Assembly (NCBI GenBank): GCA_905221605.1
Contig: CAJNDS010002334.1
Coordinates: 184,501-248,500 of the forward strand
Origin: Symbiodinium natans
Lineage: Eukaryota; Sar; Dinophyceae; Suessiales; Symbiodiniaceae
Length of the DNA: 64,000 nt
Direction: 5' to 3'
A program made the position numbers and the translations under genes. This document shows, one piece after another, positions 52,671-63,819 of this stretch (positions within the stretch are counted from its first letter, which is position 1; each line of letters opens with the position of its first letter). The notes beneath the pieces are model-generated. The model made no database searches. It saw nothing but the letters and a program-made list of their open reading frames with translations, and was not told the DNA's origin.

Positions 52671-54758
52671 GTTGCGACCCCGTTCAAAGTCCGGTGTGTG
52701 CCCAAGCTTAAGCTTGCCTCTAAACTCAGCTGTCAGTAAAGCCATGGTTGCCAGAGGTCCGTGCCTATGCCATCCTCCAGTGCACCGACGATGCACCCGC
52801 CTCAAGAGCCGTTGGATCACAGGTTCGGTTGTATGGGTGTTGCGGGCTCGGGGATCGTCGTGCTACAAGGGGGTAGGTTAAGTCGTAGTTTCTTGTGTAA
52901 AGTCATATCTCGGGCGCGTGCACACCGGGGATTCGCGAATTCCAAGATTGGTCAGAACCCACTTGCACCCCCAAGCAGAAATCCCATGCACGCTGACAAA
53001 AATGTGCTCCCCTCCCAGGCGTGCGGTTACAAGTGCGCATCTTGCATGTGTGTCGAGAACCTGTGCACATTGGGGGAAAGGCTTCAACATATGTCTCTGT
53101 GATGCGACTTTACGCGGCGTGATGTGACTTCCCTCACAGCCGCGTGTCACAGGGGAGATGTGACTTCACACGCAAAGATGTGAGTTAACCTAGCCGCTTG
53201 TAGAGGTCTAACTGGATCACCCAGGATGCCAGTATCTTTTTAAGGTTGCACCGGGTTTAAACACCCCCCCCCCCACCTAAAAGCATGAAAAAGAAGAATG
53301 AAAAAACCTTTCTGGGACCCTCTGACTGCAGCTGACCAAATCCCAAAAACTTCCCCTTCAACAAAAGCTTGTGATTGGAGCGAGCAACCCCAACACGATC
53401 CAACACGTGTTGGAGTTGCAGAATAGTTCTGCGAAGCTCGTGAGTATAGCAGGTAGACAAACCGAGAGGCATCATGTATGACATTCATATGCAGTCACGT
53501 CAAATCCGATGCATGCAGGCGAGTAGCAGGGTAGCAGACTCATTGCAAGATGCCGAGGTGGCCAATCTGTTGTTCGACTACCGTGCGCGCCTCAGTCGGG
53601 TCGACCTCACAATGGGCCATCGGCCGCGCACACAAAAACCACCCCAGTGCCCACCATTCTGGACCCTTGATTTCCCCGACCCAGCCGCTTACACCTTCAG
53701 GATTTGCCCGCTACAAGCTCTTCAAGCTCTGCCAGTTCCGGGCCCGGCGCTTTCAGGGCAAGGGCCCCAGCTCAAGCAGCTTGAGGGTTTAGATGGGTTT
53801 ATCGTTTTATAGGGCTTATGGATTTTTAACTTGAGGGTTGTTGCTTGCCTGGCCTGCTTGTAGGGTCTAGGTCTTGTGCTGCTTTTGTGGCTTGCGATGC
53901 CAGCATGGGGTCTGCACGAAACAGAAGCTTGCAAAGCCGAGTTGATCTCCTGTCTGCTGCACCCGCAGAAGAATCGTAGAGAAGCATGCAGCAATTGAAG
54001 CTTGAAGGGACGAGTGTCTGCAACTGCATTCAGCTCCATAGAGCACGCTGATCAAAAACAAAGAATCCCATCATGGGGCGAACAGCGTGCGCTGTTGCCC
54101 TGTGGCCCTCGAAACCTCTGGGCGAGTTGCAGCATGGATGGTGGCATTGATCTCGATGCTCAGCTCCAGATGCACTAGGTGCCTCCATGTGAGGAGTATA
54201 AGCAGTGCCTTCCTACATGCTAACTACCAGTATTGGCAAGGCATCAGCAGAAGGCGTGAAAGGCATTCGTGTTCTTTCAAGGGTCCAGTGTCTAGAGAGT
54301 AGGGATGGACATGGTGCACACCTACAAGCCCTCTGCTGATCTGCTCGGGCCCCTACTTGAAACCTGCGTCCTTACAGGCCGGCAAGGTAAGGCTCTCATG
54401 TCCTGAGCGACTTCAACTCCGCATCATCTGGTCGGGCTCATGTGTAACATGGTTCGAGGCTGTGGATGCTTAAGAACTAAACAACCGAATGATCAAAAGG
54501 CAGATGTTCACCGACAGTCCCGAGATGCCGGCACATTAAGCCACCCTCTGAAGCCTTGTTTGAAGGTTCTGGGTGCCGCTATGCGTGTGCTTGGCCGCTG
54601 CGGACGACTGCGCGCTCCGAAGAGATTGCGCTGCCTGCCAGGACCAGCGAGTTGGAGTTGAGGTTTGAGAGAATTAGGCTTCTGCATCCAGGACCACCGA
54701 ACTGGAAGTCTGCTATATATTGAGTCCTTCAAGAAATTTGTGTCCTTCCTTAGCTTAG
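52671..54758. other. No recognised gene
   Basis: A C11 run lies at 53264-53275. A minus frame (53257-53484) reads ILQLQHVLDRVGVARSNHKL but ends in poly-Phe/Gly translated from simple sequence. Nothing was recognised. Confidence 0.35.
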
Positions 54759-55034
54759 CATGCCGGCACAACAAGAGCTTCGCACCAACGTTTCACCAGC
54801 CGTGCGCCCCTCCACCGTAACCACCGCCGTAACCCCAAGCCCCTGATCCCCATCCAGGAGGGCTATCCCTACTGCACGTGGTGTAGCACCTCCGGCCTGT
54901 GCGCTTCCACGCCGGACCCGATCTTTGCCTTCATGTCTCACGTCTCGGACTTCTTGTGGCCTAGCTGGAGCTTTGAAAAGTTTTGGAGTTTTGGATGTTT
55001 AGGGTTTATAGAAGTTATTAATGACACGTTTTGA
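54759..55034 (+). CDS. Cysteine-rich exon, unknown family
   Basis: An open frame of 91 codons lacks an early ATG. Its central part reads PLIPIQEGYPYCTWCSTSGL and then CASTPDPIFAFMSHVSDFLW and PSW. A C-x-x-C-x(5)-C cluster is followed by an aromatic-rich segment. This reads as real protein. The region upstream of 54832 (His/Arg/Asn-rich) may be outside the exon. I do not recognise the family. Confidence 0.4.
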   Translation, partial: HAGTTRASHQRFTSRAPLHRNHRRNPKPLIPIQEGYPYCTWCSTSGLCASTPDPIFAFMSHVSDFLWPSWSFEKFWSFGCLGFIEVINDTF

Positions 55035-55035
55035 A

Positions 55036-55162
55036 GAGGTTTCGTAGGACGATGTCAGCAGCCTGCTCGGCCTCGCCCAGGAATGCCCGCTTTTACGCTT
55101 TGTTGTCGTATTCAACTGCGGAGTTCGAAGCCAGCTTTCCCGACGGCTTCACAGCCCCAGCG
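55036..55162 (+). CDS. Candidate exon, unknown
   Basis: The frame reads FRRTMSAACSASPRNARFYA and then LLSYSTAEFEASFPDGFTAP. Composition is protein-like, ending near gccccag. A minus-strand frame overlaps with equal plausibility. Confidence 0.27.
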
Positions 55163-55344
55163 TGGCTTCCACCTTGTTCATTCGATCTCAGGGTTTTCAC
55201 GGCGATCAGGGCGAGTGATGCGCGAACGACTTGAATTGGCCAGAAGCTGTGTATTGAATTCGGCACTGAAGGCCATGTCGCCCGTAGAGACCGGTGCAGT
55301 AGCCATAAATCACCACGTGATAACCCTTTTCCTGTCCATTCGAG

Positions 55345-55497
55345 GCATTTCCTCTTCCTGAACGACACCAGCTGCGGCCTTTGGCTGAATGGCCGGAGCT
55401 CGTGCTACCTGGACCAGCCGAGCGAGTTGCCATCCTGGTCGCCATGCGCCCTGGCCGCAAAGTTTTTGCTGCAGAGCGCCTGGAACTATGTCCGGGG
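55345..55497 (+). CDS. Candidate FHA-like exon
   Basis: It follows ttcgag|g. The frame reads HFLFLNDTSCGLWLNGRSSC and then YLDQPSELPSW. FHA domains end with a strand-turn of the form l-x-D-x-S-x-NG-t-w-l/v-N-G, which D-T-S-C-G-L-W-L-N-G matches in part. The conserved GR and SxxH motifs of the N-terminal half were not found upstream. FHA domains bind phosphothreonine; here that is inference. An overlapping 95-codon frame (55381-55668) competes. Confidence 0.32.
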
Positions 55498-55763
55498 GTA
55501 GAACATGTTTCTTCTGCATTGAAGGGCTGTCGATTTTGCAAGCACGCGCTTCGCAACCAGCCTTGCTTTGGTGTGGCAGATGTCAGGCTGGGGGAAATCT
55601 TCCATCTCGGAGTGCTTGGAGGCTTGCGCAACCGTCGGCTTCAGACAAGCATTGCAGCTGCTGTGTGAACTCAGGCTTTGAGTATGGGCCCATCTCCTTT
55701 GCATTTGTCACCCTTGTATTTTTGACACGATCCAGACTCTCGGATACTGGTCCCGCCACCCTG

Positions 55764-55785
55764 CCCCCCCCCCCCCCCCCCCCCC
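55764..55785 (+). repeat. C22 homopolymer
   Basis: Twenty-two consecutive C on the + strand; most other long runs of this length are G on the + strand. Confidence 0.95.
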
Positions 55786-56577
55786 ACCATGTCTTAAGCC
55801 CACCTCTTCCTCGCCACACCCCCTGCCCAGATGGTAATTAGGAGGTTTATGGAGGTTTTGTCTTGACACGAATGTCCGCCTCAGGTCGATCTGTGCGCCC
55901 CGCCACCGCGCATTTGTTTCCCCACTCTGCCCCCTCAGTGTGTAGGCTCGATAAACCAACCAGGGCCAGGGACCAGGAAAGAAGGGAGGGAGGGCTCCAA
56001 ACAAAGAGGCAGGCGAGTCAAATAAGATTAAGGGGTTGGATGAAAGAGGGGAAGGGACAACAAATGTCAGGGGGGGGGGGGTTGGCTGCGACTCCAGTGC
56101 CCGGAATCGGAATCCCCAATACTGCAGACAAGATGATACTACCTGAGATTCCGAGATTCCATGTGTATTGCGGCCACTGAGGGGGGTGCACTTTCACCGG
56201 AGCCTTTTGTACCAAAAGTATGCCACAGGTGCAACATGAGCACGGCGGGTGCGGCTATTGTCTCGGCCCCGATGGCGGATGTCTGCCCGGAATCCGAAGC
56301 GGCAAGGCTCCTTCCCCTGTTGAACAAAAGCGACAGTAGCCGTGGCTTCAGACTTTTTAGTGTTTTAGGGTCCAGAGGGGCGTGGTCTCAACAATTTACA
56401 TCATTGGGTCTGAGTTTCGGATTGCACTCGTACGAAAGTCTCGCTTGCTTGCCATTGATCGTTGGAAGGAATGTAAATGACAGAGGAGCCAGCCACCTTT
56501 GAAGTCCTGCTCGAAGCAAGGCGTGTTCCACAGGAAATGGGATCTCAATGCCCCCCGCCTCCAGTATTTCCTGTCAG

Positions 56578-56645
56578 CGCCTATTGCGGCTATGTCTTTG
56601 GAAGAGCTAGCCGGCACCTTCCGAAAGGAGCATCTCACGGCCTAG
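56578..56645 (+). CDS. Candidate terminal exon (MSLEELAGTFRKEHLTA)
   Basis: It follows ctgtcag and ends with TAG. The frame reads PIAAMSLEELAGTFRKEHLT and then A. Just upstream, 56480-56533 reads EPATFEVLLEARRVPQ and may be the preceding exon, but the phases do not match. A longer frame (56477-57022) crosses the region in another reading and looks non-coding. Family unknown. Confidence 0.33.
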
Positions 56646-57639
56646 AGTTTTACCTTGTGAACCGTGAACCCGAAACGACCCTAAACACTCTGACCCGCAA
56701 ATCCTCCTCATGTGTCGGGTGTCTTTCTGGCAGGCGCTGTTCGGCCCGCGCGGGGCGAGCCCAAGCTGCGCGGCTCCAGACAGCGAGGAGTTGTGCTGGG
56801 CGTGCAGGATTTGAAGGTTGCTTTCGGCATCGGCCTGGGTTGTGGAGGCTTTGGAGTTGGAAACTCCAAAAGCGCTCGGCTCTACAACCTGAGGTCGTTA
56901 TGCAACCCCCAAAGCTCTTCGCGGCAAAGTTTGAAAGATACCGCGCAGCCAGAAAGTGGGCTTTCAGAAGCAGAAGGTTCAGAAAGGTTAAGGTTCTGGG
57001 TCAGGGCTTTGAAGCGCCTTAAGGGCTTAAGGGTGCATGTCCGGCATCTGCTCATTCCTTGCAGGAGCCGTTCCGTGAGGAGCCAGGCGCCGCAAACGCG
57101 GTTTCTTGCCAGAAGTTCAGAGTGGGGCAGTGAGAGTAGAGCCGGGGTGAATTCAGGCCCTTTCTTGGGTTTGCGAGACTAGCTGAGACAGCCAGCTTTC
57201 TTTGCTGAAAAGGCGCGCGCCTGGCTAAGAAAAACCCTTGATTCTCAAGTTCCTTCAGCAGAATTGACGGAATCCAGGCTCCCAGCCTTCCCCCCCCAAG
57301 TAGCCTTTGGACCGAACTCAGGAAGGTGTGTGGCTTTTCAGCGGTGGCCAGGCAGTGGAGGCCGATGTTCAACTTTCTGTCAGCGGAGGATGCAGGTGAC
57401 TAGTAAAGTCGTCTCGTTCATGCGTGGGGGAGCGTCCGCTCCATGTGGCAAGAATCTAAGGTTACCTCCTGCTTCTATGGCACCCTCTGCCTAGACATAC
57501 ATAGAAGCAGGATGCAAGGAACAGAGCTGGAGGTCATGATGTCAGGTCAGATTGCTGCGCACAGAGAAAACTACACATTTGTGTTGTCAGATTTGGTGTA
57601 AGTCCCGAGTTGGGGAATCACTTGTGCGTGCTTCGGAAG
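56646..57639. other. No recognised gene; inverted repeat at 57.47-57.51 kb
   Basis: 13-bp arms 57467-57479 and 57500-57512 (tcctgcttctatg and its complement) enclose a 20-base loop. Two + frames of 156-181 codons (56477-57022, 56712-57182) overlap each other and show no domain. Confidence 0.4.
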
Positions 57640-57860
57640 TGCCACGTAAGTTGCACGGCATCGGAATGCTATGTAAGCACCATGTAATCGCGACATAAGC
57701 ACCATGCAGGGACAATGTAAGCACCATGTGATTAGAACTCAAAAGCGCTATGTGAGCACCGCGTGTGGACTCTGTAATTAAGTACCATGTAAGCACAATG
57801 TAAGTGCCAAGTGAGTAATATGCAAGCACTTGAAAGCACCATGTGAGTACATGACAATGT
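57640..57860 (+). repeat. Degenerate atgtaagcacc repeat
   Basis: About fifteen loose copies of a 10-20-bp unit with atgtaagcacc, atgtgagcac or aagcaccatgt run across 220 bp. Confidence 0.75.
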
Positions 57861-59279
57861 AAAATAGCCTGCGCATGCCCTTATGTTGGGAACACCTGGT
57901 TCCGAACACCCGACTGATGAAGACATCCCAACTACTGCACACATGCCTAGACAGCTTGTCTTACATGTGAGCCTTGAATGGCGGAGATCAAAAGAAGCTT
58001 TGCTTACACAGTAACGACACCAGATTACCGGTCACCAGCAGCTGGCTTGGATTCTGGTTCAACCTGAAACCTAAGGCCCTACATTGCAGGCCTTTCCCGC
58101 TTTCCTTGAGGAGGTTGACCTTTGACTTTGGGCTCCTTTTCATGGGAGCCTTCACCAACCATTGGATTATACCGGAAGGCAATGATTGCCAATTTCTTTT
58201 CTTATTGTCGTAGAAATATAATTTGGATCTTGCTCTGTTGCGGGGGGGGGGGGGGGGGGGGGGTTGGGGGGTTGGGAGTTGGGTGGGTCCAACATCAGTC
58301 CTCAAAGTTCATGTGACATCCCTGGCACGAGCCGCAAAAGAAAGTCTAGTAGTAAACAAGGAAGCAAAGTACATGCACGTGTACTGAGAGAAGCTGTAGA
58401 TCGGGGGACTTGGAGCAGTGCTCCTGGCGAGCGCGTTGACAATCCTGATGCTCGCTGTGACACATGAAAACACTACCCAGTGACAAGAGGGATAGGGCTG
58501 GCGAACGCACTTGAGAAGGGATGGCGAGAGGCAACACAAGAGTCAGGCTTCTGACTGGCGAGGACGGACCCCAGAGCCGCAGGGCAAAACCACAAGACCC
58601 GGACTGGGTTTCGGCAGGTTTCTTAAATGCCATTGTGTTGAAATGCTTTTGTGAGCGGATGCGCTGCAGGTCCCGCTTTTCCAAAGGTGCCGCCAAGGAC
58701 AAGCAAGGTGCCACGGCAGAACATAGCAGAAGTCAGGTTGCTTGAACTTGGCGGTGCTCATTTGAGATGTGGGAGTGTGTACGGTGGGCTGGAAACCTCA
58801 TTTTTCATCGTCCCAAGCATCGCAGTCCCCCACGTTCCACGTCAACTTTTTTGAGTTTTTTTGGGGGGGAAAGTGGGGAGGTGAGGGTTGGAGCTGCAAC
58901 CTTGGAAGAATGGTTTAAAGGCCGTTGACCATCAACATTAACTTTGAACCTGAACCCTGACAGACTTGTCTTCCCTAAACCCTGGACCCTCAAATCAGCA
59001 AGTTTCGGCATGCGATAGGGCTCCTTGCGAAAGTACGGGGTCTCACACTTGGAATCAAAAGGCAGAGGCTCTTCAATCCATTCCACTTTCTTGTGGTTCG
59101 CTGCGTTGCCATTGCCCCGTGGGAAGCTTGATCGCTTGGCGTGTTGCAGTGTGCTGAGCGTTTGCTACTAGGCTTTCTGCATGTCGCTGTAAGCTCCAAA
59201 GCTCACGCCACCATCCCTACACTTACACCCTAAATCACAAACCCTGAACATCCCTGAGCCTCCCTCCTGCAGGGCATGG
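57861..59279. other. No recognised gene; G22 run
   Basis: A G22 run lies at 58242-58263. Other frames are short and unrecognised. Confidence 0.45.
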
Positions 59280-59740
59280 TTGTCTGAGAAAGCTCCCGCC
59301 GGCCCAGGTACGTGGCCCACCATGGCCGGCTCGTCATGGGTGCCTTGGAAGCTCATTTTCCCGATGGCTAGCAAGTTGTTACAAGCATTTGTTGTTAGGG
59401 GGGGGGGTCCTGGGTCTGGAAGCCCCAATACCCACCAGACGGATTCTTGGGGACGAGTCCTGCTTTGCTCTAAAGGCAACGAGTCGTTTGGAGTCAGCTA
59501 CGGCGATGATCTTCACTGCTCCTGGGAGATTTGGCCCGCAGGCCAGGAGATGGAGGGGAAGTCGCTCAGAGGGCACTTTGCCGTTTCCAGTTTTTTGCGC
59601 AGAAAGCGACGTCGCTTCAGGATGTCAGTGGATTCTTCTACCCAAGGCTCGCGATAGAAATCAATGTCACGTCACTGCGCTATGATGGAGACTACCTGGA
59701 GCTTCTCCGTCCCTTGGCAGCCGGTCGGCTTTGGTTCTGA
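59280..59740 (+). CDS. Candidate exons, unknown soluble protein
   Basis: 59311-59372 reads YVAHHGRLVMGALEAHFPDG after gcccag|g. 59460-59560 reads LLCSKGNESFGVSYGDDLHC and then SWEIWPAGQE. 59606-59738 reads QDVSGFFYPRLAIEINVTSL and then RYDGDYLELLRPLAAGRLWF before TGA. The last has alternating hydrophobic residues typical of beta strands and a clear stop. The pieces lie in different frames, so introns or errors separate them. Family unknown. Confidence 0.33.
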
Positions 59741-61174
59741 AGGGAGAAACATAAACTGTGGTGTGCGATGCTGAGTCGCAACTGCTTCTCATCTCCAACG
59801 CACTGAGGCATTTCGTGAGACGGCCCATGGGATGAGAAAACTTAGGAAGTCCGGGGACATTCGAGGACATCCAGGGACATCCGGGTGAATGCTCTTCTTG
59901 TCAGGTCTGGATCTCAACGGCACTGCCGTGTCGGGGGCTTCGATGCTTGCCCAGGGCACCGTGTATCTGTCCACGGAGGTGGATGGACCAGCGCCCAGAC
60001 TTTTCAAATCTTTTGAAGGCTCTCCGACCAGGGTTGATCAGTGGTATGGCTTTGTGGTCCTCAGTTAGTTTGTAGATGATTAGATGATTGTTGTAGGTGC
60101 GTAAAGATGGGTTTCGGGGTTCACAACAAGGTGCAGAGGGTGAATTGTGTTGCGCTGCTCCCTTGAGGCAGTGTCGAGCCAAACTAATTCATGGAGCATC
60201 TTGCCATACAAAAAAACCCTGACCCCTAAAGCCCTGTACTTGCGTCGGAGTGCCGGCCACAGAAGCGAAGACCCCTGAAGCCACCCTGCAGTGGCCCCAA
60301 ACTTCAAACGCATGTCAAAGGTGCGCGTAGAGTTCCGCTCTTTCACGGCAGATGCCAGCAGGCCAAGTTGTCGCTTTCGGTTCCTGTAGCTACTCGTATG
60401 GTTGTTTTTCAGGGAGGGGGGGGGGGAAGGGGGAGGGTGTTGTGATTTACAGCATTCGGGTTTTGGGTCAGGGTGTCAGGCTTCGGCTGCTTAGCTAGTC
60501 TCCAATCTGTGCGGTCCCATCACTGAGGGCATCGGCCAGCGTACTGACTGAGCCTGTCAGGGAGACTCCGCTGAACCTCGGAAGTTGGTCGGTGGAGTGG
60601 AGCTACCAGGTCAGACGCTTCCTGGCAGTTGTTTTGTTCCTTTTGCTTTCTCAATGTTGCGAAACTCAACTTGATTCAGGGCGTGTAGAGGCTCGAGGTG
60701 CTAGAACAGTGCAGGACTTGCTCTTCCTGTCAGATGCTGTTGAAGCCTCACCTCTCGCCCATCTCGCGGAAGGCGCCTTTGGTCACCACCACGCGCTTTC
60801 AGTATCCGCCCCCGCCGCCCAGCAACCCGCCGAACCAGCTGGAACTCGCAAGGACGATCATGCGTTTTGGATGCAACAGTGCAGCTCTTACACAGCCCGG
60901 CAGAGCTACTTCTTGCAGTAATTTGGACTTTGGATTCCCTGGTTTATGGTTTATGTTCATTGGCCGACATACCGAGAGCGAGAGGGGCCCGAGCTGAGGC
61001 CAACCTCCTAAAGTCCCAAACAGAACACAGCATGCGGCAGGGGGGCTGAAACAGTGCCAAGAAGTGTGCGCGAACACGGGCCTGCTTCAATGTCAAGTCT
61101 AACCAACCACCTTGCATTCTCATCAATTTGGAGGCAGAGATTTCTGGTCGCTCCCTGGGCTAAGGATCACCAGC
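59741..61174. other. Mostly non-coding; one weak exon pair
   Basis: A 12-bp repeat of the gaggacatccag type lies at 59850-59885. Between 60592 and 60921 one frame begins YQVRRFLAVVLFLLLSQCCE, like a signal peptide, while another reads TTRFQYPPPPPSNPPNQLEL; they cannot both be exons and neither family is known. Confidence 0.3.
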
Positions 61175-61260
61175 ATGTCCGTTGCCTTTGCGCTCCTGCT
61201 GATCTGCTCGCTGCTATACATTTGGAGAGCCTACATCTGCATTGTTGAGCCTTTGGCGAG
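61175..61260 (+). CDS. Transmembrane exon, probably of the RING-H2 gene
   Basis: It begins at ATG 61175 with MSVAFALLLICSLLYIWRAY and then ICIVEPLAR, ending at gcgag|gtcccc. A 20-residue hydrophobic helix followed by a positive residue fits an N-terminal membrane anchor. Many RING-H2 ligases (ATL and goliath-like groups) carry a transmembrane helix upstream of the RING, and this exon lies 440 bp before the RING exons on the same strand. The link is inferred. Confidence 0.4.
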
Positions 61261-61697
61261 GTCCCCGCAGGCGGCTTCACTCATAACTACCCTGACTACC
61301 CTTATAAATGCTGACAGCTGACACACGATATGTGATTCGCATTCCATGACATGTGAGGCAAAAGTGCAGTTTGCCCTTTGGAAGGCCATTGCTGGGCTCG
61401 ACTTGAACGGCTTGGAGGAGCGCCATCCGAGCTGCAAGCCGCAGGCGCGCAGAATCCCGAGAGATTGGTGAAGGCACTGGTGAAGGCACTGTGGATTGCG
61501 ATCCGGTTGAATCGTGTTGGACGAGGTGCTGGGTGCTTCAATTTCTCTTCAACTGGCTTGTAGTGCCCCTTGGTCTTGTTTGTGGCTTACCAGTATGTCC
61601 AGAGCTTTGTAAAGCCTGCCAAGTTTGAACCGTGTAGATCTGTGCCTGATTCTGAATACACGACGTGGGGATTGCAAACTGAGATGCCGGGGCCAAG

Positions 61698-62192
61698 GTC
61701 TGCCTAAACAACTTTCAGCCGGGCGACGTGTACAGGAAGTTGCCCTGCAACCACTACTTCCACCAGGCAGCGGTGTTGGCATGGTGGTCAGTGTAGCAGT
61801 GTAGCACGGGGGTGGTGTATTCGTTCCTTGAACGTGCTTGAACGTGCATCTGGTGCCAGAACACCACCTGCTGCTGCAAGGACTGCATCGACCACTGGCT
61901 CAACAGGGCCCAAAGTTGCCCCACGTGCCGGGGCAACGTCCTGGAGATGCAGGTAGGGGGGGGGAGGACTCGGGAGAGCCATATGAGCCGAATCTTGGTC
62001 CGAAACTGTAAAAATCTCTAAAAGCTCCCTCAAACCCTGAAAGAGCCCCATGCATCACAGCAGGCCACAGGGCCCCACGTGTCGGAAGCTGCCCCGCCCA
62101 ACGATGGTGTGGCTGCTGGCGTGGTGGCCACCGAGGAAGATCCGCGAGAACCGGCGGAAAGGATGTGGGAGATGGGGCTAAAGTATTGCTGA
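61698..62192 (+). CDS. RING-H2 zinc-finger E3 ligase, 3' exons
   Basis: Exons 61698-61766, 61881-61952 and 62064-62192 join in phase 0. The first encodes VCLNNFQPGDVYRKLPCNHY and then FHQ. After a 114-bp GC-AG intron comes DCIDHWLNRAQSCPTCRGNV and then LEMQ. After a 111-bp GT-AG intron comes a hydrophilic acidic tail ending MWEMGLKYC and TGA. The join restores C-x-H-x2-H-x2-C and C-x2-C exactly as in RING-H2 domains, which bind two zinc ions and recruit an E2 ubiquitin enzyme. The first cysteine of the opening C-x2-C pair is not found in the exon (A-K-V-C in genomic sequence) and should lie on an upstream exon. Acceptors at 61683 or 61697 are both possible. Confidence 0.8.
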
Positions 62193-63306
62193 AGTCGAAA
62201 GAGTCTACAGTACTACAGGGCACACCCCTAGGTCTGCAAGACAAAGGTGAGCGAGTGAGGAGGGCAGGTTCACAGTTCATGACGCAGGAAAAGGGGTGCA
62301 GGCAGCTTAGTTTTTGGTGAAGACGTGGCCTACGGTCGGCCAACTGCATGCTGTTCGCCTCTGCGGGCAGAAAATCAAAAAAGGGGTGCGCGATTGAGAA
62401 GGTACAGTTTCACATGGCTAGAAGCTCGAGCAGTGCAAAGCTGCAGGACGCGCGATACAGACTGCGATGAGGAGGAGGCGGGAAGTACCAAGCCATCACC
62501 CTTGGCCTGAGGAGTAGGGGGTTCAAGGTGCATCAAGGTGCTGTCGGGGTGTGCTACACCTCTGGGGGATGATGTCGGACAGTCCTGGGCTGATCCCGCA
62601 AGGTGCGTGAAGTGGATCCACCCTACCGCGAAGTTGTGATTGCTATTTAAAGAGCTCTGACCTTGTCTAGGTAAACTTCAGCAAGTCTCTCTGTACAGTG
62701 TGCTGCTATTGTTTGCTCGGTCTGAGACCGGCAGTTCCTCAGCTGCGGCAAGGAGCCAGAAGTTGAACAGACACGGTGGAGCCCCTTCATGCACATGCTT
62801 CGTCTTACGCGCGAACTCGTAGCTAGGCTGGTGCTGTCCGCGATGCATAGATGGCATCGTCTTTTCCGCGGCCGTACCAGATTTTCGCCAGCAGTTTTCC
62901 ATCTCAATCCGTGCCGGCTCGTGAATCTCTGGCACATATTGAGAAGGCCCCCCCCCGTTTGCTCAGAGGAGGCGATCTCCGGCTTCAAGATGCAAGGAGC
63001 TGCTGAAGTGTCTGTCTTTTGCAGGGCTTCGCGGCTTCTCAGCGTCTGCAGACAAAAGGCGTCCGTCATGTGAGCATCCCACGGTGGCCGTCTTGACGCT
63101 GCAACACTTCCTTTTCGATGCAAGCCGGCGGCGCGATCGGGTGCGACTGGGCACCTACTGTAGCTCACTGTAGCTCACTGTAGCACATTGTGGCACATTG
63201 TAGAATTGCATCCTATGATTGTGGTATATTGTGATGCTACTGTACGACGTTTCGACAGTTTGAGGGCTATATACCATCAGCACAGCATCCAGCAGTTTCG
63301 AGCAGT
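62193..63306. other. No recognised gene
   Basis: A 173-codon minus frame (62647-63168) overlaps + frames with no domain. A roughly 10-bp repeat of tgtagctcac / tgtagcacat type lies at 63155-63205. Confidence 0.4.
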
Positions 63307-63819
63307 TTGCAATTGGCCATGAACGAAGAACGCTTGAACATTCAGGAGACGGCCCCGGGTTTGCAGACGTTTGCAGTGCAACCGAGAGAGCAACAGCTCT
63401 TCCACTGCTTTCATGGCTTTCTTGCGCCCGCGTCTCTGCCACTGGGTTCCAAGTTGCCCTCTCAACGAACGCTCAAACTAGCTACAACACGCCGAGCGCT
63501 CGGAAGGCAAAGAGGAATGAAGGAATCAACTGCGGAATGGACATCCCTCCAAATCCTTCACCCGGCGCTCCGCCCAAGCACAAAGCCATCCAACGAGTCG
63601 AACAAAACTGAACGGTCTTGGGCGGTCTTGGGCCTGGGAGCCGCCAGGTGGAACGATTGCATAAACTCATTCGCATCTGTTTTGGAGATTGATTTTGGTT
63701 CCGTGTCGGGCTTTGGTAGTGGCATCTGCAGGGAGACGCCAATTAGACTTCTTTCGTTAATGTTTGTTCCCCTAGCAGGTGCTTTATTTCCCGACTGCTT
63801 ACGCGGACTTCGTGGGTAA
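63307..63819 (+). CDS. 170-codon ORF, unknown
   Basis: An open frame has ATG at 63319 (MNEERLNIQETAPGLQTFAV) and an ending of hydrophobic LLSLMFVPLAGALFP and then a TAA. Minus frames of 86 and 113 codons overlap its second half. No domain was recognised, so it may be a chance frame. Confidence 0.27.
   Translation: MQLAMNEERLNIQETAPGLQTFAVQPREQQLFHCFHGFLAPASLPLGSKLPSQRTLKLATTRRALGRQRGMKESTAEWTSLQILHPALRPSTKPSNESNKTERSWAVLGLGAARWNDCINSFASVLEIDFGSVSGFGSGICRETPIRLLSLMFVPLAGALFPDCLRGLRG

Noticed and set aside
52433-52711. Sfi1-like exon RLWKAWSNQFTGF near 52.56 kb
   Set aside because: The same bases give a better terminal exon in another frame (SLEQPIHRLQRLSQ to a stop), so I kept that reading at low confidence.
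57467-57512. Hairpin terminator
   Set aside because: 13-bp arms with a 20-base loop are real, but factor-independent terminators are not expected in a eukaryotic nuclear genome; noted only as an inverted repeat.
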